A DNA stretch of 64,000 nucleotides from Anaerolineales bacterium (GTDB taxonomy: Bacteria > Chloroflexota > Anaerolineae > 4572-78 > J111). Shown in pieces: positions 41,113 through 49,067 of the stretch. The stretch's first letter is position 1. Each line of letters begins with the position of its first letter. The stretch is from assembly GCA_015075185.1 (NCBI GenBank), contig JABTUW010000002.1, positions 1,798,001 to 1,862,000 of the forward strand. Direction: 5' to 3'. The position numbers and the translations under genes were made by a program. The notes under the pieces were generated by a model, which ran no database searches, was not told where the DNA came from, and saw nothing but the letters and a program-made list of their open reading frames with translations.

Positions 41113-41133
41113 GGCGGGCTTATCAAAATTCGA

Positions 41134-44025
41134 TTACCCCCCAACTGTTACTCGCGCCAGTTCGACAAAATCAGCGCCACTGACCGTGAGCAAACGCTGC
41201 TGGCTGGCGGGATCGTATAGACCTACAATAAGACGATATTCGCCGGGGGGTACATTCTGTAAAGGAATGTGACGCAGGTCAATGATCGTTTGACCGGGCA
41301 GCCAGGTCGAGGTCGGGTAGGCCCCATCCAGGGGAGGGCGGTCAAAACTGGCGGCTAAATTATTCTCCAGGTCGAGCAGTTGAGCAAAAACCGTGTAATC
41401 AGCCGGTAGAGACTGGTCGGTCCGCCAGGCCAGCCGGAAATCAAGCCGGTTTGGGGCCGGAGGGTCGAGTTCAAAGCCGGTTAAATCGATGGTAGTGCTG
41501 CCGGCTTTGAAAGAAGCCTCGAGTGATTCGGCCAAGGAAGGTGTTTTCCCGACTGGTTTCACATTAATCACGGTCAACTGGGCCGTATCGCCGCTGCCGT
41601 TTGCCAGAGGCAGCAGGCGACCGCTCTGGTCTGGGTCAATCAGGCCCACGCGCAAGGCGTAAGCCAGGGGCGGCGTGTCTGGCGGTACCGCCAGGTCATA
41701 TTCATCGCGGATATAGCGAGCGTTGTCCCAATGAAAGGTGGGCAGGACGCTCTCGGTCGTGGCATCACCCGGCGTGTAATTGGTCGCACCGGCAATGGTC
41801 GTCCAGGTATCAAGCCGGTCCAGGTGGACAAAAGGTTGGAGGTTTACCTCAAGCGGCGCGGCGTCGGTTTGCCAGTAAAGCACAATCTGCACCCGATCAC
41901 CCCCGGAAAAGACCCTTTTATCCAGGTCGTATCCGATCAGTTGGATGCCCTGGGCAAAATTGATTTGAGTCTGATACTGGGCTGGTAAGGCCCGATCGGG
42001 CGGAGAGTTGAGAGTAAAAACAGGCCGGAGCAGCGGCTTGAGCCAGAGTGCGGCGGCGATGATAAGGGGGATTACAATTAAAAGAGCAGCGGCGCTGAGG
42101 GGCGGGGGAGCAGGGGGGATTAGGTTGGTATTCTCATCTCTTCCTGCCCCTTGTTTATTGACTCTTAATCTTCTGACCACGCCTGCTCCAATCAACCCTA
42201 CCACTGTCAGACCCGTTAGCAGCAGAGCAAAGATCCGGCCCGGCGTTTCTCCAAAATGGACAACCAACTCATGGCGGCCGGCGGGGATATTGATCAGGAT
42301 CAGCCCGCTTTCGGTCTCAGGCTGGATGAGCGCCGGTTGACCGTCGAGTTGTGCCTGCCAGCCGGGATAGTCGAACTGGAAGAAACGCAGGGTAAAGGCA
42401 GTGGGACTGTCCAAGTGGTAGCGGTGGGTGACAGCGGTTTTCTCCAGTAGAGTTGCGCTGACCCCATCAGGCAGGCTGCTGCGGTCGAGGCGCTCGGGAT
42501 ACTGGTTGGCTTGAAAAGCCTCGACCAGGGGCGAGGTGGTCGGCGGCTTGGTGACCGTCTGGGGCAGGTATTCGCCGAGGGTGGTCGTGCCGATGGATTG
42601 AGAGCGGCGCTCGTAATTAATCTGGTCGGCGATCGTTACTTGATCATAACGGGTGAAGCCAATCACCGGGTAGAGGTAGGGCGCAACGGCAGCAATTTGG
42701 ACGACCAAACAGACCAGGGTTAAGGGCCAGCGCAGTTTTGCGGGCAGCCATAACACAGCCCCGCCGGCCAGGAAAGCCAATCCGAGATTGGCTACCCCCA
42801 ACATGCGCCAGGGAAACTCGGCTACCTGCAAAATGGAGACGATCTCCCAGACCGGCCGCGAGATGGGCAGGCTCATAAAGGCGGCTGCGGCGGCCATAAC
42901 GGCAAAGAAGAGGGTAGAGAGGAGAAGGGGGACGGGGGTCGGCGGTCGGCGATTAAGTACTTGCTGGCCCCTGGCCCCTAACCCCTGACTCCTGACAATC
43001 CCTGCGGCCAGGCCAAGGGCAGCCAGAATGAGAGTGATGACGCCCAGGCTCAGCGGGGCGTATGGATTGGCCGCGCGGACGTCGAGTGGCTGAATCCAGG
43101 CAAACAGTTCCGTCCACTGGGGATAGCGTACATAAAAAGGGCTTTTCTCCAGGTAGATGTCAGCCTGGGCCCGGGTAAAGACACGCTCCGTAAAGGCAGG
43201 CAGCCAGAAGAACGCCGTTAGCAGGAGGCCGAGGGGGATAGCGGATAGAGGATAGAAGATAGAAGATAGCGCATGGCGAACTGGGTTCTGATTACTGGCT
43301 ACTGACTCCTGACCCCTGGCCCCCGACCCCCGCAGTAGAACTAAGCCATACAGACCCACCACAGGTGTAAAAATCAGGGCCTGGAAAAGATGGCTGAGCA
43401 ACACACCGGCATAAAAAAATGCGGCCAGCACTCCCCAGCCCCAGGAGCGCCTCCTCTCAGCGCCGGTCATCGCCCAGAGAGTCCAGGGGAAGAGACCGAT
43501 GGCCAGTAGTTGGGGGACATTGCCGCCATAGAGCAGCGCTTCGCGCAGGGCAAAAGGAGCAAAGGCGTAAGCGGTGGCAGCTATCAGCCCGGCCGCGACG
43601 CTGCCCCATGCGTCCCGGCCAAGCAAGTACATGCCAATTGCGTAAAGTAGAATTGTGAGGATAATTAAAAGTTTGAACGCATTTTCCCAGGTCAATCCGA
43701 GGCCGTGGAAAGCCAGCCCCAGCCAATAGGGCAGGGGGGGGGCAAAAACAAACATAGGGTAGCCGTAGCCATAGGCCAGATTAGGCGCCCAACGCGGCAC
43801 GATTACGCCCGGCCCCCAGGCTTGGCCGTACTCCAGCGTGCGGTAAAAGTGGATCGGCAGGTCCGCTTGGGTAGGCAAACCGGGCTGGAGCAGGCTCTGG
43901 ACGATGAACAGCGCGAGCAGCCCAGCCAGAATGAGACCGGCGTCCAGCCAGCGCAGCAAAGGATGAGCTGCAGCCCGTGAAACGTGATGGGTGAGACGTG
44001 ACACAAAAGACATGGATTTGACCAT
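41134..44025 (-). CDS. Large membrane protein, GT-C-like (963 aa)
   Basis: 963 residues with about 12 membrane segments; first loop PTQADLPIHFYRTLEYGQAW parallels the 999-residue neighbour, showing they are paralogues. Two C-terminal beta modules (about 690-800 and 835-963; FVHLDRLDTWT and YTVFAQLLDLEN, TSTWLPGQTIIDLR, VGLYDPASQQRL). In-frame heptamer repeats occur at about residues 230-263, 343-375 and 615-644, and the first twenty residues (RLTHHVSRAAAHP) are repeat-derived. Probably a polyprenol-sugar-dependent transferase or surface polymer protein; substrate unknown. The preceding PAC2 gene is divergent. Confidence 0.7.
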   Translation of the reverse strand: MVKSMSFVSRLTHHVSRAAAHPLLRWLDAGLILAGLLALFIVQSLLQPGLPTQADLPIHFYRTLEYGQAWGPGVIVPRWAPNLAYGYGYPMFVFAPPLPYWLGLAFHGLGLTWENAFKLLIILTILLYAIGMYLLGRDAWGSVAAGLIAATAYAFAPFALREALLYGGNVPQLLAIGLFPWTLWAMTGAERRRSWGWGVLAAFFYAGVLLSHLFQALIFTPVVGLYGLVLLRGSGARGQESVASNQNPVRHALSSIFYPLSAIPLGLLLTAFFWLPAFTERVFTRAQADIYLEKSPFYVRYPQWTELFAWIQPLDVRAANPYAPLSLGVITLILAALGLAAGIVRSQGLGARGQQVLNRRPPTPVPLLLSTLFFAVMAAAAAFMSLPISRPVWEIVSILQVAEFPWRMLGVANLGLAFLAGGAVLWLPAKLRWPLTLVCLVVQIAAVAPYLYPVIGFTRYDQVTIADQINYERRSQSIGTTTLGEYLPQTVTKPPTTSPLVEAFQANQYPERLDRSSLPDGVSATLLEKTAVTHRYHLDSPTAFTLRFFQFDYPGWQAQLDGQPALIQPETESGLILINIPAGRHELVVHFGETPGRIFALLLTGLTVVGLIGAGVVRRLRVNKQGAGRDENTNLIPPAPPPLSAAALLIVIPLIIAAALWLKPLLRPVFTLNSPPDRALPAQYQTQINFAQGIQLIGYDLDKRVFSGGDRVQIVLYWQTDAAPLEVNLQPFVHLDRLDTWTTIAGATNYTPGDATTESVLPTFHWDNARYIRDEYDLAVPPDTPPLAYALRVGLIDPDQSGRLLPLANGSGDTAQLTVINVKPVGKTPSLAESLEASFKAGSTTIDLTGFELDPPAPNRLDFRLAWRTDQSLPADYTVFAQLLDLENNLAASFDRPPLDGAYPTSTWLPGQTIIDLRHIPLQNVPPGEYRLIVGLYDPASQQRLLTVSGADFVELARVTVGG
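42093..42180. repeat. In-frame repeat in 963-aa gene (1)
   Basis: GGGGGAGCAGGGGGGATTAGGTTG then CATCTCTTCCTGCCCCTTG...TTAATC: an inverted arrangement, coding strand reads through as a soluble loop between two membrane segments. Confidence 0.6.
42900..42995. repeat. In-frame repeat in 963-aa gene (2)
   Basis: Left GAAGAGGGTAGAGAGGAGAAGG/GGGTCGGCGGTCGGCGATT, right GGCCCCTGGCCCCTAACCCCTGACTCCTGAC. Heptamer-like CCCCTGA/CCCCTAA units on the right arm. Confidence 0.65.
43235..43335. repeat. In-frame repeat in 963-aa gene (3)
   Basis: GATAGCG/GATAGAG/GATAGAA/GATAGAA/GATAGCG on the left; ATTACTG/GCTACTG/ACTCCTG/ACCCCTG/GCCCCCG on the right, each in 7-nt steps but of different flavours. Minus-strand product includes LSSIFYPLSAIP. 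Confidence 0.78.
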
Positions 44026-44067
44026 AACCTGTACTATCTGGATTTTATGTTACTGGGGCAATACGCA

Positions 44068-44132
44068 CAAGTCGAAGTAGCAAGTCGCAAATGCTATCCG
44101 ACTACTGGTTACTGGTTACTGATAGCTACTAT
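44068..44132. repeat. Inverted heptamer repeat in divergent gap before PAC2 gene
   Basis: AAGTCGA/AGTAGCA/AGTCGCA/AATGCTA on the left, GACTACT/GGTTACT/GGTTACT/GATAGCT on the right. It lies in the upstream region of the PAC2 gene, close to its GGAGGAGG ribosome site. Confidence 0.78.
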
Positions 44133-44152
44133 TTTTGGAGGAGGTTAAGACG

Positions 44153-45076
44153 ATGGATGAACTGATTGAACTGTGGGAAAAACCAGCAGCCGATGAAAAA
44201 TATATGATTGCGGGCTGGCGGCAATGGGCCGATGCGGGAGCCATTTCGTCGAATTTACCCCCTTATTTGATTGAGCAAACCGGAGCCAAGCAAATTGGCC
44301 TCATCAAGCCGCAGGGTTTCTATCTCTTCCAGATACCTGGGGCGCATCACTTTTTGCGGCCGCAGGTAAACCTGGAGGATGGTTATCGCCGGGAGTTGCA
44401 GACGAGAAAAAACGAAATTTTCTATTCCGAGAGTGAGCGGAAAGGCCTGTTCATCTTCTTGGGCGATGAGCCTCATCTCAATGCTGAGCGTTACGCTCAG
44501 GCGTTTTTTGATATGGTGGAAGCGCTGGAGATCAAACGGGTGGTCGTGGTCGGTGGAGTTTATGGAGCGGTGCCGTATGATAAAGAACGGCAGATTTCGT
44601 GCGTTTTCAGCCTGCCGCGCTTAAAGGCGGAGCTGGCCGAGTATGCCGTTAGATTTGCCAACTATGAGGGCGGGGTCAGCATTGGCACCTACCTGGCCGA
44701 CCAAGCGGAGCAGCGCGGCCTGGAGTATATTGTTTGGTATGGCTTTGTGCCGGCTTATGACTTTTCTCAACTCTCCGCCAACCTTCAAGGCATGGTTGTC
44801 GAAAATGATTTCAAAGCCTGGTACGACTTGATGCGCCGGCTCAACCACATGTTCGGCCTGGGTCTTGATCTGACCGACCTGGCCCGGCGGAGCGACGAAT
44901 TGCTCACGGCAATGGGCAAAAAGCTCGATACCCTGGAACGGCGGCACTCCCAACTCAACATCCGTGAGCACCTGGCCGAGCTAACCAGCGACTTCACCGA
45001 GATGCCCTTTATTCCCCTCGATGATGTGTGGGAGCGGGAGCTGGGCGATCTGTTTGAAGATCTGGACAATGAGTAA
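44153..45076 (+). CDS. PAC2-family (proteasome assembly chaperone-like) protein
   Basis: 307 residues. The PAC2 core is visible: MIAGWRQWADAGAISS near the N-terminus, FIFLGDEPHLNAERYAQAFFDM, and RVVVVGGVYGAVPYDKER with the later YEGGVSIGTYLADQAEQRGLEYIVWYGFVPAYD. A C-terminal helical segment (about 210-300, rich in Leu, Arg, Glu) may be coiled coil. ATG 44153 follows GGAGGAGG at 8 nt, better than the TTG at 44135. PAC2 proteins help proteasome assembly in eukaryotes and archaea; the bacterial role is unknown, and no proteasome gene is seen here. It overlaps the next gene by 8 nt. Confidence 0.8.
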   Translation: MDELIELWEKPAADEKYMIAGWRQWADAGAISSNLPPYLIEQTGAKQIGLIKPQGFYLFQIPGAHHFLRPQVNLEDGYRRELQTRKNEIFYSESERKGLFIFLGDEPHLNAERYAQAFFDMVEALEIKRVVVVGGVYGAVPYDKERQISCVFSLPRLKAELAEYAVRFANYEGGVSIGTYLADQAEQRGLEYIVWYGFVPAYDFSQLSANLQGMVVENDFKAWYDLMRRLNHMFGLGLDLTDLARRSDELLTAMGKKLDTLERRHSQLNIREHLAELTSDFTEMPFIPLDDVWERELGDLFEDLDNE

Positions 45077-45800
45077 TTCAAATGATACTCCCCAAATCTC
45101 GATCATCTTGCCCACCTATAATGAGGCCGGGAATATCGAAACTTTGATTGATCGGACGCTGGCTGCGCTGGACGATTACCCCGGCGGGGTGGAAGTGGTG
45201 GTCGTGGACGACAATTCGCCGGACGGTACGTGGCGGCTGGTAGCAGAGAAAGCGGCGCAGGATGAACGGGTGCGGCTGGTACATCGTACTACTGAAAAGG
45301 GACTGACCAGCGCCATCAGCCGGGGCCTCCGCGAGGCGCGCGGGCAGTGGGTCGGCTGGATGGATTGCGATTTGAGCATGCCGCCGGAAAAATGGCCATC
45401 CTTGGCCGATGCCCTGGCTCAAGGAACGGGAATGGCGGTCGGCTCGCGCTATGTGCCGGGCGGGGCCGATGTGGCTCACTCGTGGACCGGGCGCACTTTC
45501 TCGTGGATCATCAATGTTTGGGCCGGGCTGATGCTGGATTGGACGATTAAGGATTATACCAGCGGCTTTATTTTGGGGCGTAAAGAAATCTTTGAGCGCA
45601 TTGACCTGCGCGGCGATTACGGTGAATACTGTATAGACCTGCTCTACCGGGTTAAAAAGGCCGGTTACGCCATCCGCGAACTGCCTTACCACTGCGTTCC
45701 CCGCGAGACCGGGGAAAGCAAAACGGCGGCGAATATGTGGGGGTATCTGACGCGGGGGGTGAATTACGTTAAAACAATCTGGCGGCTGAGATTTGAGTGA
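45069..45800 (+). CDS. DPM1-like glycosyltransferase family 2
   Basis: 243 residues, single GT-A domain similar to polyprenol-phosphate mannose synthase: SIILPTYNEAGNIETLIDRT, VVVVDDNSPDGTW (nucleotide-sugar site), GWMDCDLSMPP (DxD-like DCD), VGSRYVPGGADVAHSWTGR and LDWTIKDYTSGFILGRKEI. No C-terminal membrane domain, so it resembles single-domain DPM1. ATG inside the end of the PAC2 gene (8-nt overlap). It could make the lipid-linked sugar used by the three GT-C-like proteins upstream; that pairing is inferred from proximity. Confidence 0.87.
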   Translation: MSNSNDTPQISIILPTYNEAGNIETLIDRTLAALDDYPGGVEVVVVDDNSPDGTWRLVAEKAAQDERVRLVHRTTEKGLTSAISRGLREARGQWVGWMDCDLSMPPEKWPSLADALAQGTGMAVGSRYVPGGADVAHSWTGRTFSWIINVWAGLMLDWTIKDYTSGFILGRKEIFERIDLRGDYGEYCIDLLYRVKKAGYAIRELPYHCVPRETGESKTAANMWGYLTRGVNYVKTIWRLRFE

Positions 45801-45882
45801 AGCGGGAGAGTGAAGGGGTGGAAGGTTGTAAGAACATAATTTGTCAACCCTCCAATCCTCCAGTTTCCCAACCTTCCAGAGT
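45798..45882. repeat. Repeat before ParB/USP gene
   Basis: GAGAGTGAAGGGGTGGAAGGTTG on the left, AACCCTCCAATCCTCCAGTTTCCCAACCTTCC on the right: imperfect inverted heptamer-like arms filling the gap and displacing any normal ribosome site. Confidence 0.7.
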
Positions 45883-45886
45883 GATT

Positions 45887-47659
45887 ATGCTAGACCCAAA
45901 ACGTGAAAATATTGGTTTGGCTTTAAATGATTTTCACCGGGCGCGTGAACGGGCCTGGCTGGAGGAAATTATGGCCAGCCTGACCGGCAAATCGGCTGCC
46001 CTTCTCTCTTACGATGAGGTAAAAGAAAAATTGAGAGCAAGCGGCGGCTCGGCCCGGGGATTGCAGGAGATTCCCCTGGCTGCTATCGTCGGCAGTGTGG
46101 GGCGTTACACCGACTTTACCCGCAGCTTTCTTCCCCGGCACGACAGTGATGCCCAGCGCTGGGCCGGCGTGCAGCTCGCCGCCACGGGGCTGGTCGGTCT
46201 GCCACCTATTGACGTTTATCAAATCGGCGATGTCTATTTTGTGCTGGATGGCAATCACCGCGTCTCGGTCGCGCGCCAGCTTGGGGCAACCCACATTGAA
46301 GCGTATGTCACCGAAGTGCATACCAAGGTGCCGCTCACGCCGGAAGTGCGCCCGGATGATTTGATTATCAAGGCTCGCTATGCTGATTTTTTGGAACGGA
46401 CCCACCTGGACGAACTGCGGCCGGGCGCCGATTTGAGCGTAACCGTGCCGGGCCAGTACCGGGTGCTGGAAAAACAGATCGAGCTGCGCCGCGGGCGTAT
46501 GGCTGAGGAACAACAGCGCGAGATTGCGATAAACGAAGCAGTGGCCGATTGGTATGACCATATTTATCTGCCGGTTGTCGAAGTGATCCGGGAGCAGGGC
46601 ATTCTGCGCGACTTTCCGGGGCGAACCGAAACCGATCTGTATGGCTGGGTGTCGGAGCACCGCGAGTCGTTGGAGCAAGAACTGGGTTGGCAGATTAAGC
46701 CGGAGGCGGTCCTGGCTAATCTGGCGACTCAACGCAGCCCCAGGCCGGAGCGGGTTATGGCCCGCATAGGAGGACGGTTGTTAGATGCAGTTACTCCAGA
46801 CTCCCTGGAGTCTGGCCCGGCGGCAGGCCGGTGGCGCAAGGAATGGGTTGAACCTCGCCGGAGCGACCGTCTCTTTTCAGACATCCTGGTCGCGCTGGAT
46901 GGCGAAGCCGGCGGCTGGCTGGCCCTGGAGGTTGCCCTGCAGGTCGCCCAACGGGAAGATGGCCGGCTCTTAGGGCTGCATGTGGTCGCTTCAGATTCTT
47001 TAAAGGAGACTGAGCCTATCCAGACGCTTCAAGCCGAGTTTCAACGGCACTGCCAGGCCGCTCAAGTGCCCGGAGAGTTTGCCGTTGAAGCGGGACCCAT
47101 TGCCCGCAAAATTTGTGAGCGGGCCTGGTGGGCAGATTTGGTCACCGTTAGTTTAACCCATCCCCCCGCCGCACAACTGCTGGCCAAGTTGGGGCCGGGT
47201 TTTCACACCCTGGTCCGGCGCAGCGCCAGACCTATTCTGGCTGTGCCCACCTTTTCCGATCCGGCCGGTATGGCCGAGGCAGAGGGCAAAAGGCTGGAAC
47301 GGGCTTTGCTGGCCTATGATGGCAGTCCCAAAGCCCAGGAAGCTCTTTTTGTCGCGGCTTATTTGGCCGGTAGCTGGCAGCTATCCCTGGGGGTGGTTAC
47401 AGTGATAGATAAGAACCGAACAGCGCCGGAAGCATTGGAGCAGGCCAAAACTTACCTGACCGCGCGCAGCGTATCGGCTACCTATGTGGCTGAGAGCGGC
47501 CCGGTGGCTGAAGTTATTTTGCAGACAGCCGCAGCCCAGCAAAGTGACCTACTCATTATGGGCGGCTATGGCCCCAATCCAATGTTCGAAGTGGTGTTGG
47601 GCAGTTCGGTGGACCAAATCCTGCGCCAAGCCCGCCAACCATTGCTAATCTGCCGCTAG
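45887..47659 (+). CDS. ParB-like domain fused to two universal stress protein domains
   Basis: 590 residues. The N-terminal part has a ParB/sulfiredoxin-type signature: GSVGRYTDFTRSFLPR, PPIDVYQIGDVYFVLDGNHR, then HRVSVARQLGATHIEAYV (about 60-140). A helical region (to about 325) follows, then USP domain 1 (ILVALDGEAGGWLALEVALQ, about 330-465), whose ATP loop is degenerate, and USP domain 2 (RALLAYDGSPKAQEALFVA, about 470-590) with an intact Gx2Gx9GS motif (GGYGPNPMFEVVLGSS). Domain 2 should bind ATP. ATG 45887 is chosen; upstream codons are repeat. Neither a ParA nor a plasmid context is seen; a stress-sensing role is only inferred. Confidence 0.82.
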   Translation: MLDPKRENIGLALNDFHRARERAWLEEIMASLTGKSAALLSYDEVKEKLRASGGSARGLQEIPLAAIVGSVGRYTDFTRSFLPRHDSDAQRWAGVQLAATGLVGLPPIDVYQIGDVYFVLDGNHRVSVARQLGATHIEAYVTEVHTKVPLTPEVRPDDLIIKARYADFLERTHLDELRPGADLSVTVPGQYRVLEKQIELRRGRMAEEQQREIAINEAVADWYDHIYLPVVEVIREQGILRDFPGRTETDLYGWVSEHRESLEQELGWQIKPEAVLANLATQRSPRPERVMARIGGRLLDAVTPDSLESGPAAGRWRKEWVEPRRSDRLFSDILVALDGEAGGWLALEVALQVAQREDGRLLGLHVVASDSLKETEPIQTLQAEFQRHCQAAQVPGEFAVEAGPIARKICERAWWADLVTVSLTHPPAAQLLAKLGPGFHTLVRRSARPILAVPTFSDPAGMAEAEGKRLERALLAYDGSPKAQEALFVAAYLAGSWQLSLGVVTVIDKNRTAPEALEQAKTYLTARSVSATYVAESGPVAEVILQTAAAQQSDLLIMGGYGPNPMFEVVLGSSVDQILRQARQPLLICR

Positions 47660-47678
47660 GTGGAAAGGACTCCCCTTT

Positions 47679-48887
47679 TTGTCTGATCAACTTATCAGCG
47701 TTACCAGGCCGCCTTCAACGCGCCGCCTGGGCTGGCAAATTGGCGCGGCGACGGCCAGCCGTTTGCTGCTCAACACGGGGCGGCGCTTCCCTTATCCTTT
47801 TGCTCCGGCCTTGAGCCGGGGGTTAGATGTACCTCTAACGGCAATTACCTCGCTCATCGCCATAAATTTAGCCACAGGTCTCCTCAGCCCACTTTTTGGC
47901 CCCTTGAGCGATCGCTGGGGCTATCGGGTCATGATGTTGCTTTCGCTGGGCATGTTCGCCCTGGGTATGTTGGCCGGCGGCTTACTCCCATTTTATCTGG
48001 TTATCATGGCGGCTCTATTTTTGGCTGGTCTGAGCAAAAGTATCTTCGACCCGGCCCTCCAGGCTTACTTGGGCAAAATAGTTCCTTACGAACGCCGGGG
48101 CCTGGTCATTGGTCTTGTCGAATTTGGCTGGTCGGGCAGCTCGCTCATCGGCATACCCCTGATCGCTTTGTTGATCGAGCGGATGGGCTGGCAATCTCCT
48201 TTTTTGATCCTGGGCGGACTCACCCTGCTGGCAGCCGTGGCCCTGGGTATCCTCATTCCGGCGGAGGGCCGCCAACCCATTACCTCCACGACGACGCTCA
48301 ACTTCCGTGCCGTGTGGCGAGAAGTACGAGGTAATCGGGCAGCATTGGGGGTGCTGGGCTTTGCCTTTTTAATAGGGTTGGCCAATGACAATTTGTTTGT
48401 GGTTTACGGGGCATGGTTGGAAGGAAGCTTTGCCTTGAGCATCGTCGCTCTGGGCGCAGCCAGCAGTGTGATCGGCATCGCCGAGATGATTGGTGAGGGG
48501 TTGACTGCCTCGGTCGCCGATCGCTTGGGTCTGAAACGGTCAATTATCGCCGGGCTGGCCTTGTCGTCTTTAAGTTACCTGTTATTACCCCTGTTTGGCC
48601 ACACTTTGCCGTTGGCTTTGGCCGGATTGTTTGTCGTCTTCCTCAGCTTTGAATTTGCGATTGTTACCACCATTTCTCTGGCCACCGAGGTGCTGCCGGC
48701 CGCGCGGGCGACCATGATGGCGTCAATGATGGCAACCATGAGCGTGGGGCGGGTGATTGGCGCTCTGGCCGGCGGCTCGATTTGGCTGGCCGGCGGCTTA
48801 ACGGCGATTAGCTTGGTTTCGACGCTGGCCACAGCTTTGAGCTTGGGTTGCCTGTGGTGGGGACTAAAGCACTGGCGTCAAGGGTAA
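47679..48887 (+). CDS. Major facilitator superfamily transporter
   Basis: 402 residues, about 12 membrane segments in two six-helix halves. The conserved loop 2-3 motif is GPLSDRWGYRVMM (about 75-87), and GIAEMIGEGLTASVADRLGLK in the second half repeats it. The family is close to drug/sugar efflux permeases; substrate unknown. TTG start with AAAGGA about 10 nt upstream, 20 nt after the preceding stop. No regulator adjoins. Confidence 0.82.
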   Translation: MSDQLISVTRPPSTRRLGWQIGAATASRLLLNTGRRFPYPFAPALSRGLDVPLTAITSLIAINLATGLLSPLFGPLSDRWGYRVMMLLSLGMFALGMLAGGLLPFYLVIMAALFLAGLSKSIFDPALQAYLGKIVPYERRGLVIGLVEFGWSGSSLIGIPLIALLIERMGWQSPFLILGGLTLLAAVALGILIPAEGRQPITSTTTLNFRAVWREVRGNRAALGVLGFAFLIGLANDNLFVVYGAWLEGSFALSIVALGAASSVIGIAEMIGEGLTASVADRLGLKRSIIAGLALSSLSYLLLPLFGHTLPLALAGLFVVFLSFEFAIVTTISLATEVLPAARATMMASMMATMSVGRVIGALAGGSIWLAGGLTAISLVSTLATALSLGCLWWGLKHWRQG

Positions 48888-48951
48888 CTTAACGGGCAAA
48901 AGTACCGCTAAAGAACCCCTGTTTAGCCAGGCCTGTCTGCCCTAAAGTACC

Positions 48952-48981
48952 TTGTTCGTTGCTTGCCGACAATGGTATAAT
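48952..48981 (+). promoter_or_regulatory. Promoter before aminotransferase gene
   Basis: TTGTTC (48952-48957) and perfect TATAAT (48976-48981) at 18 nt. Start of a likely transcript covering the aminotransferase and methyltransferase. Confidence 0.55.
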
Positions 48982-49067
48982 CCAAATGTGCGGCTTTTGA
49001 ATTAATTTCTGCTTCGTGCCTGAATTCAATTTGAACACAAGCGGATTAGAATCAATGTGGAGAAATT

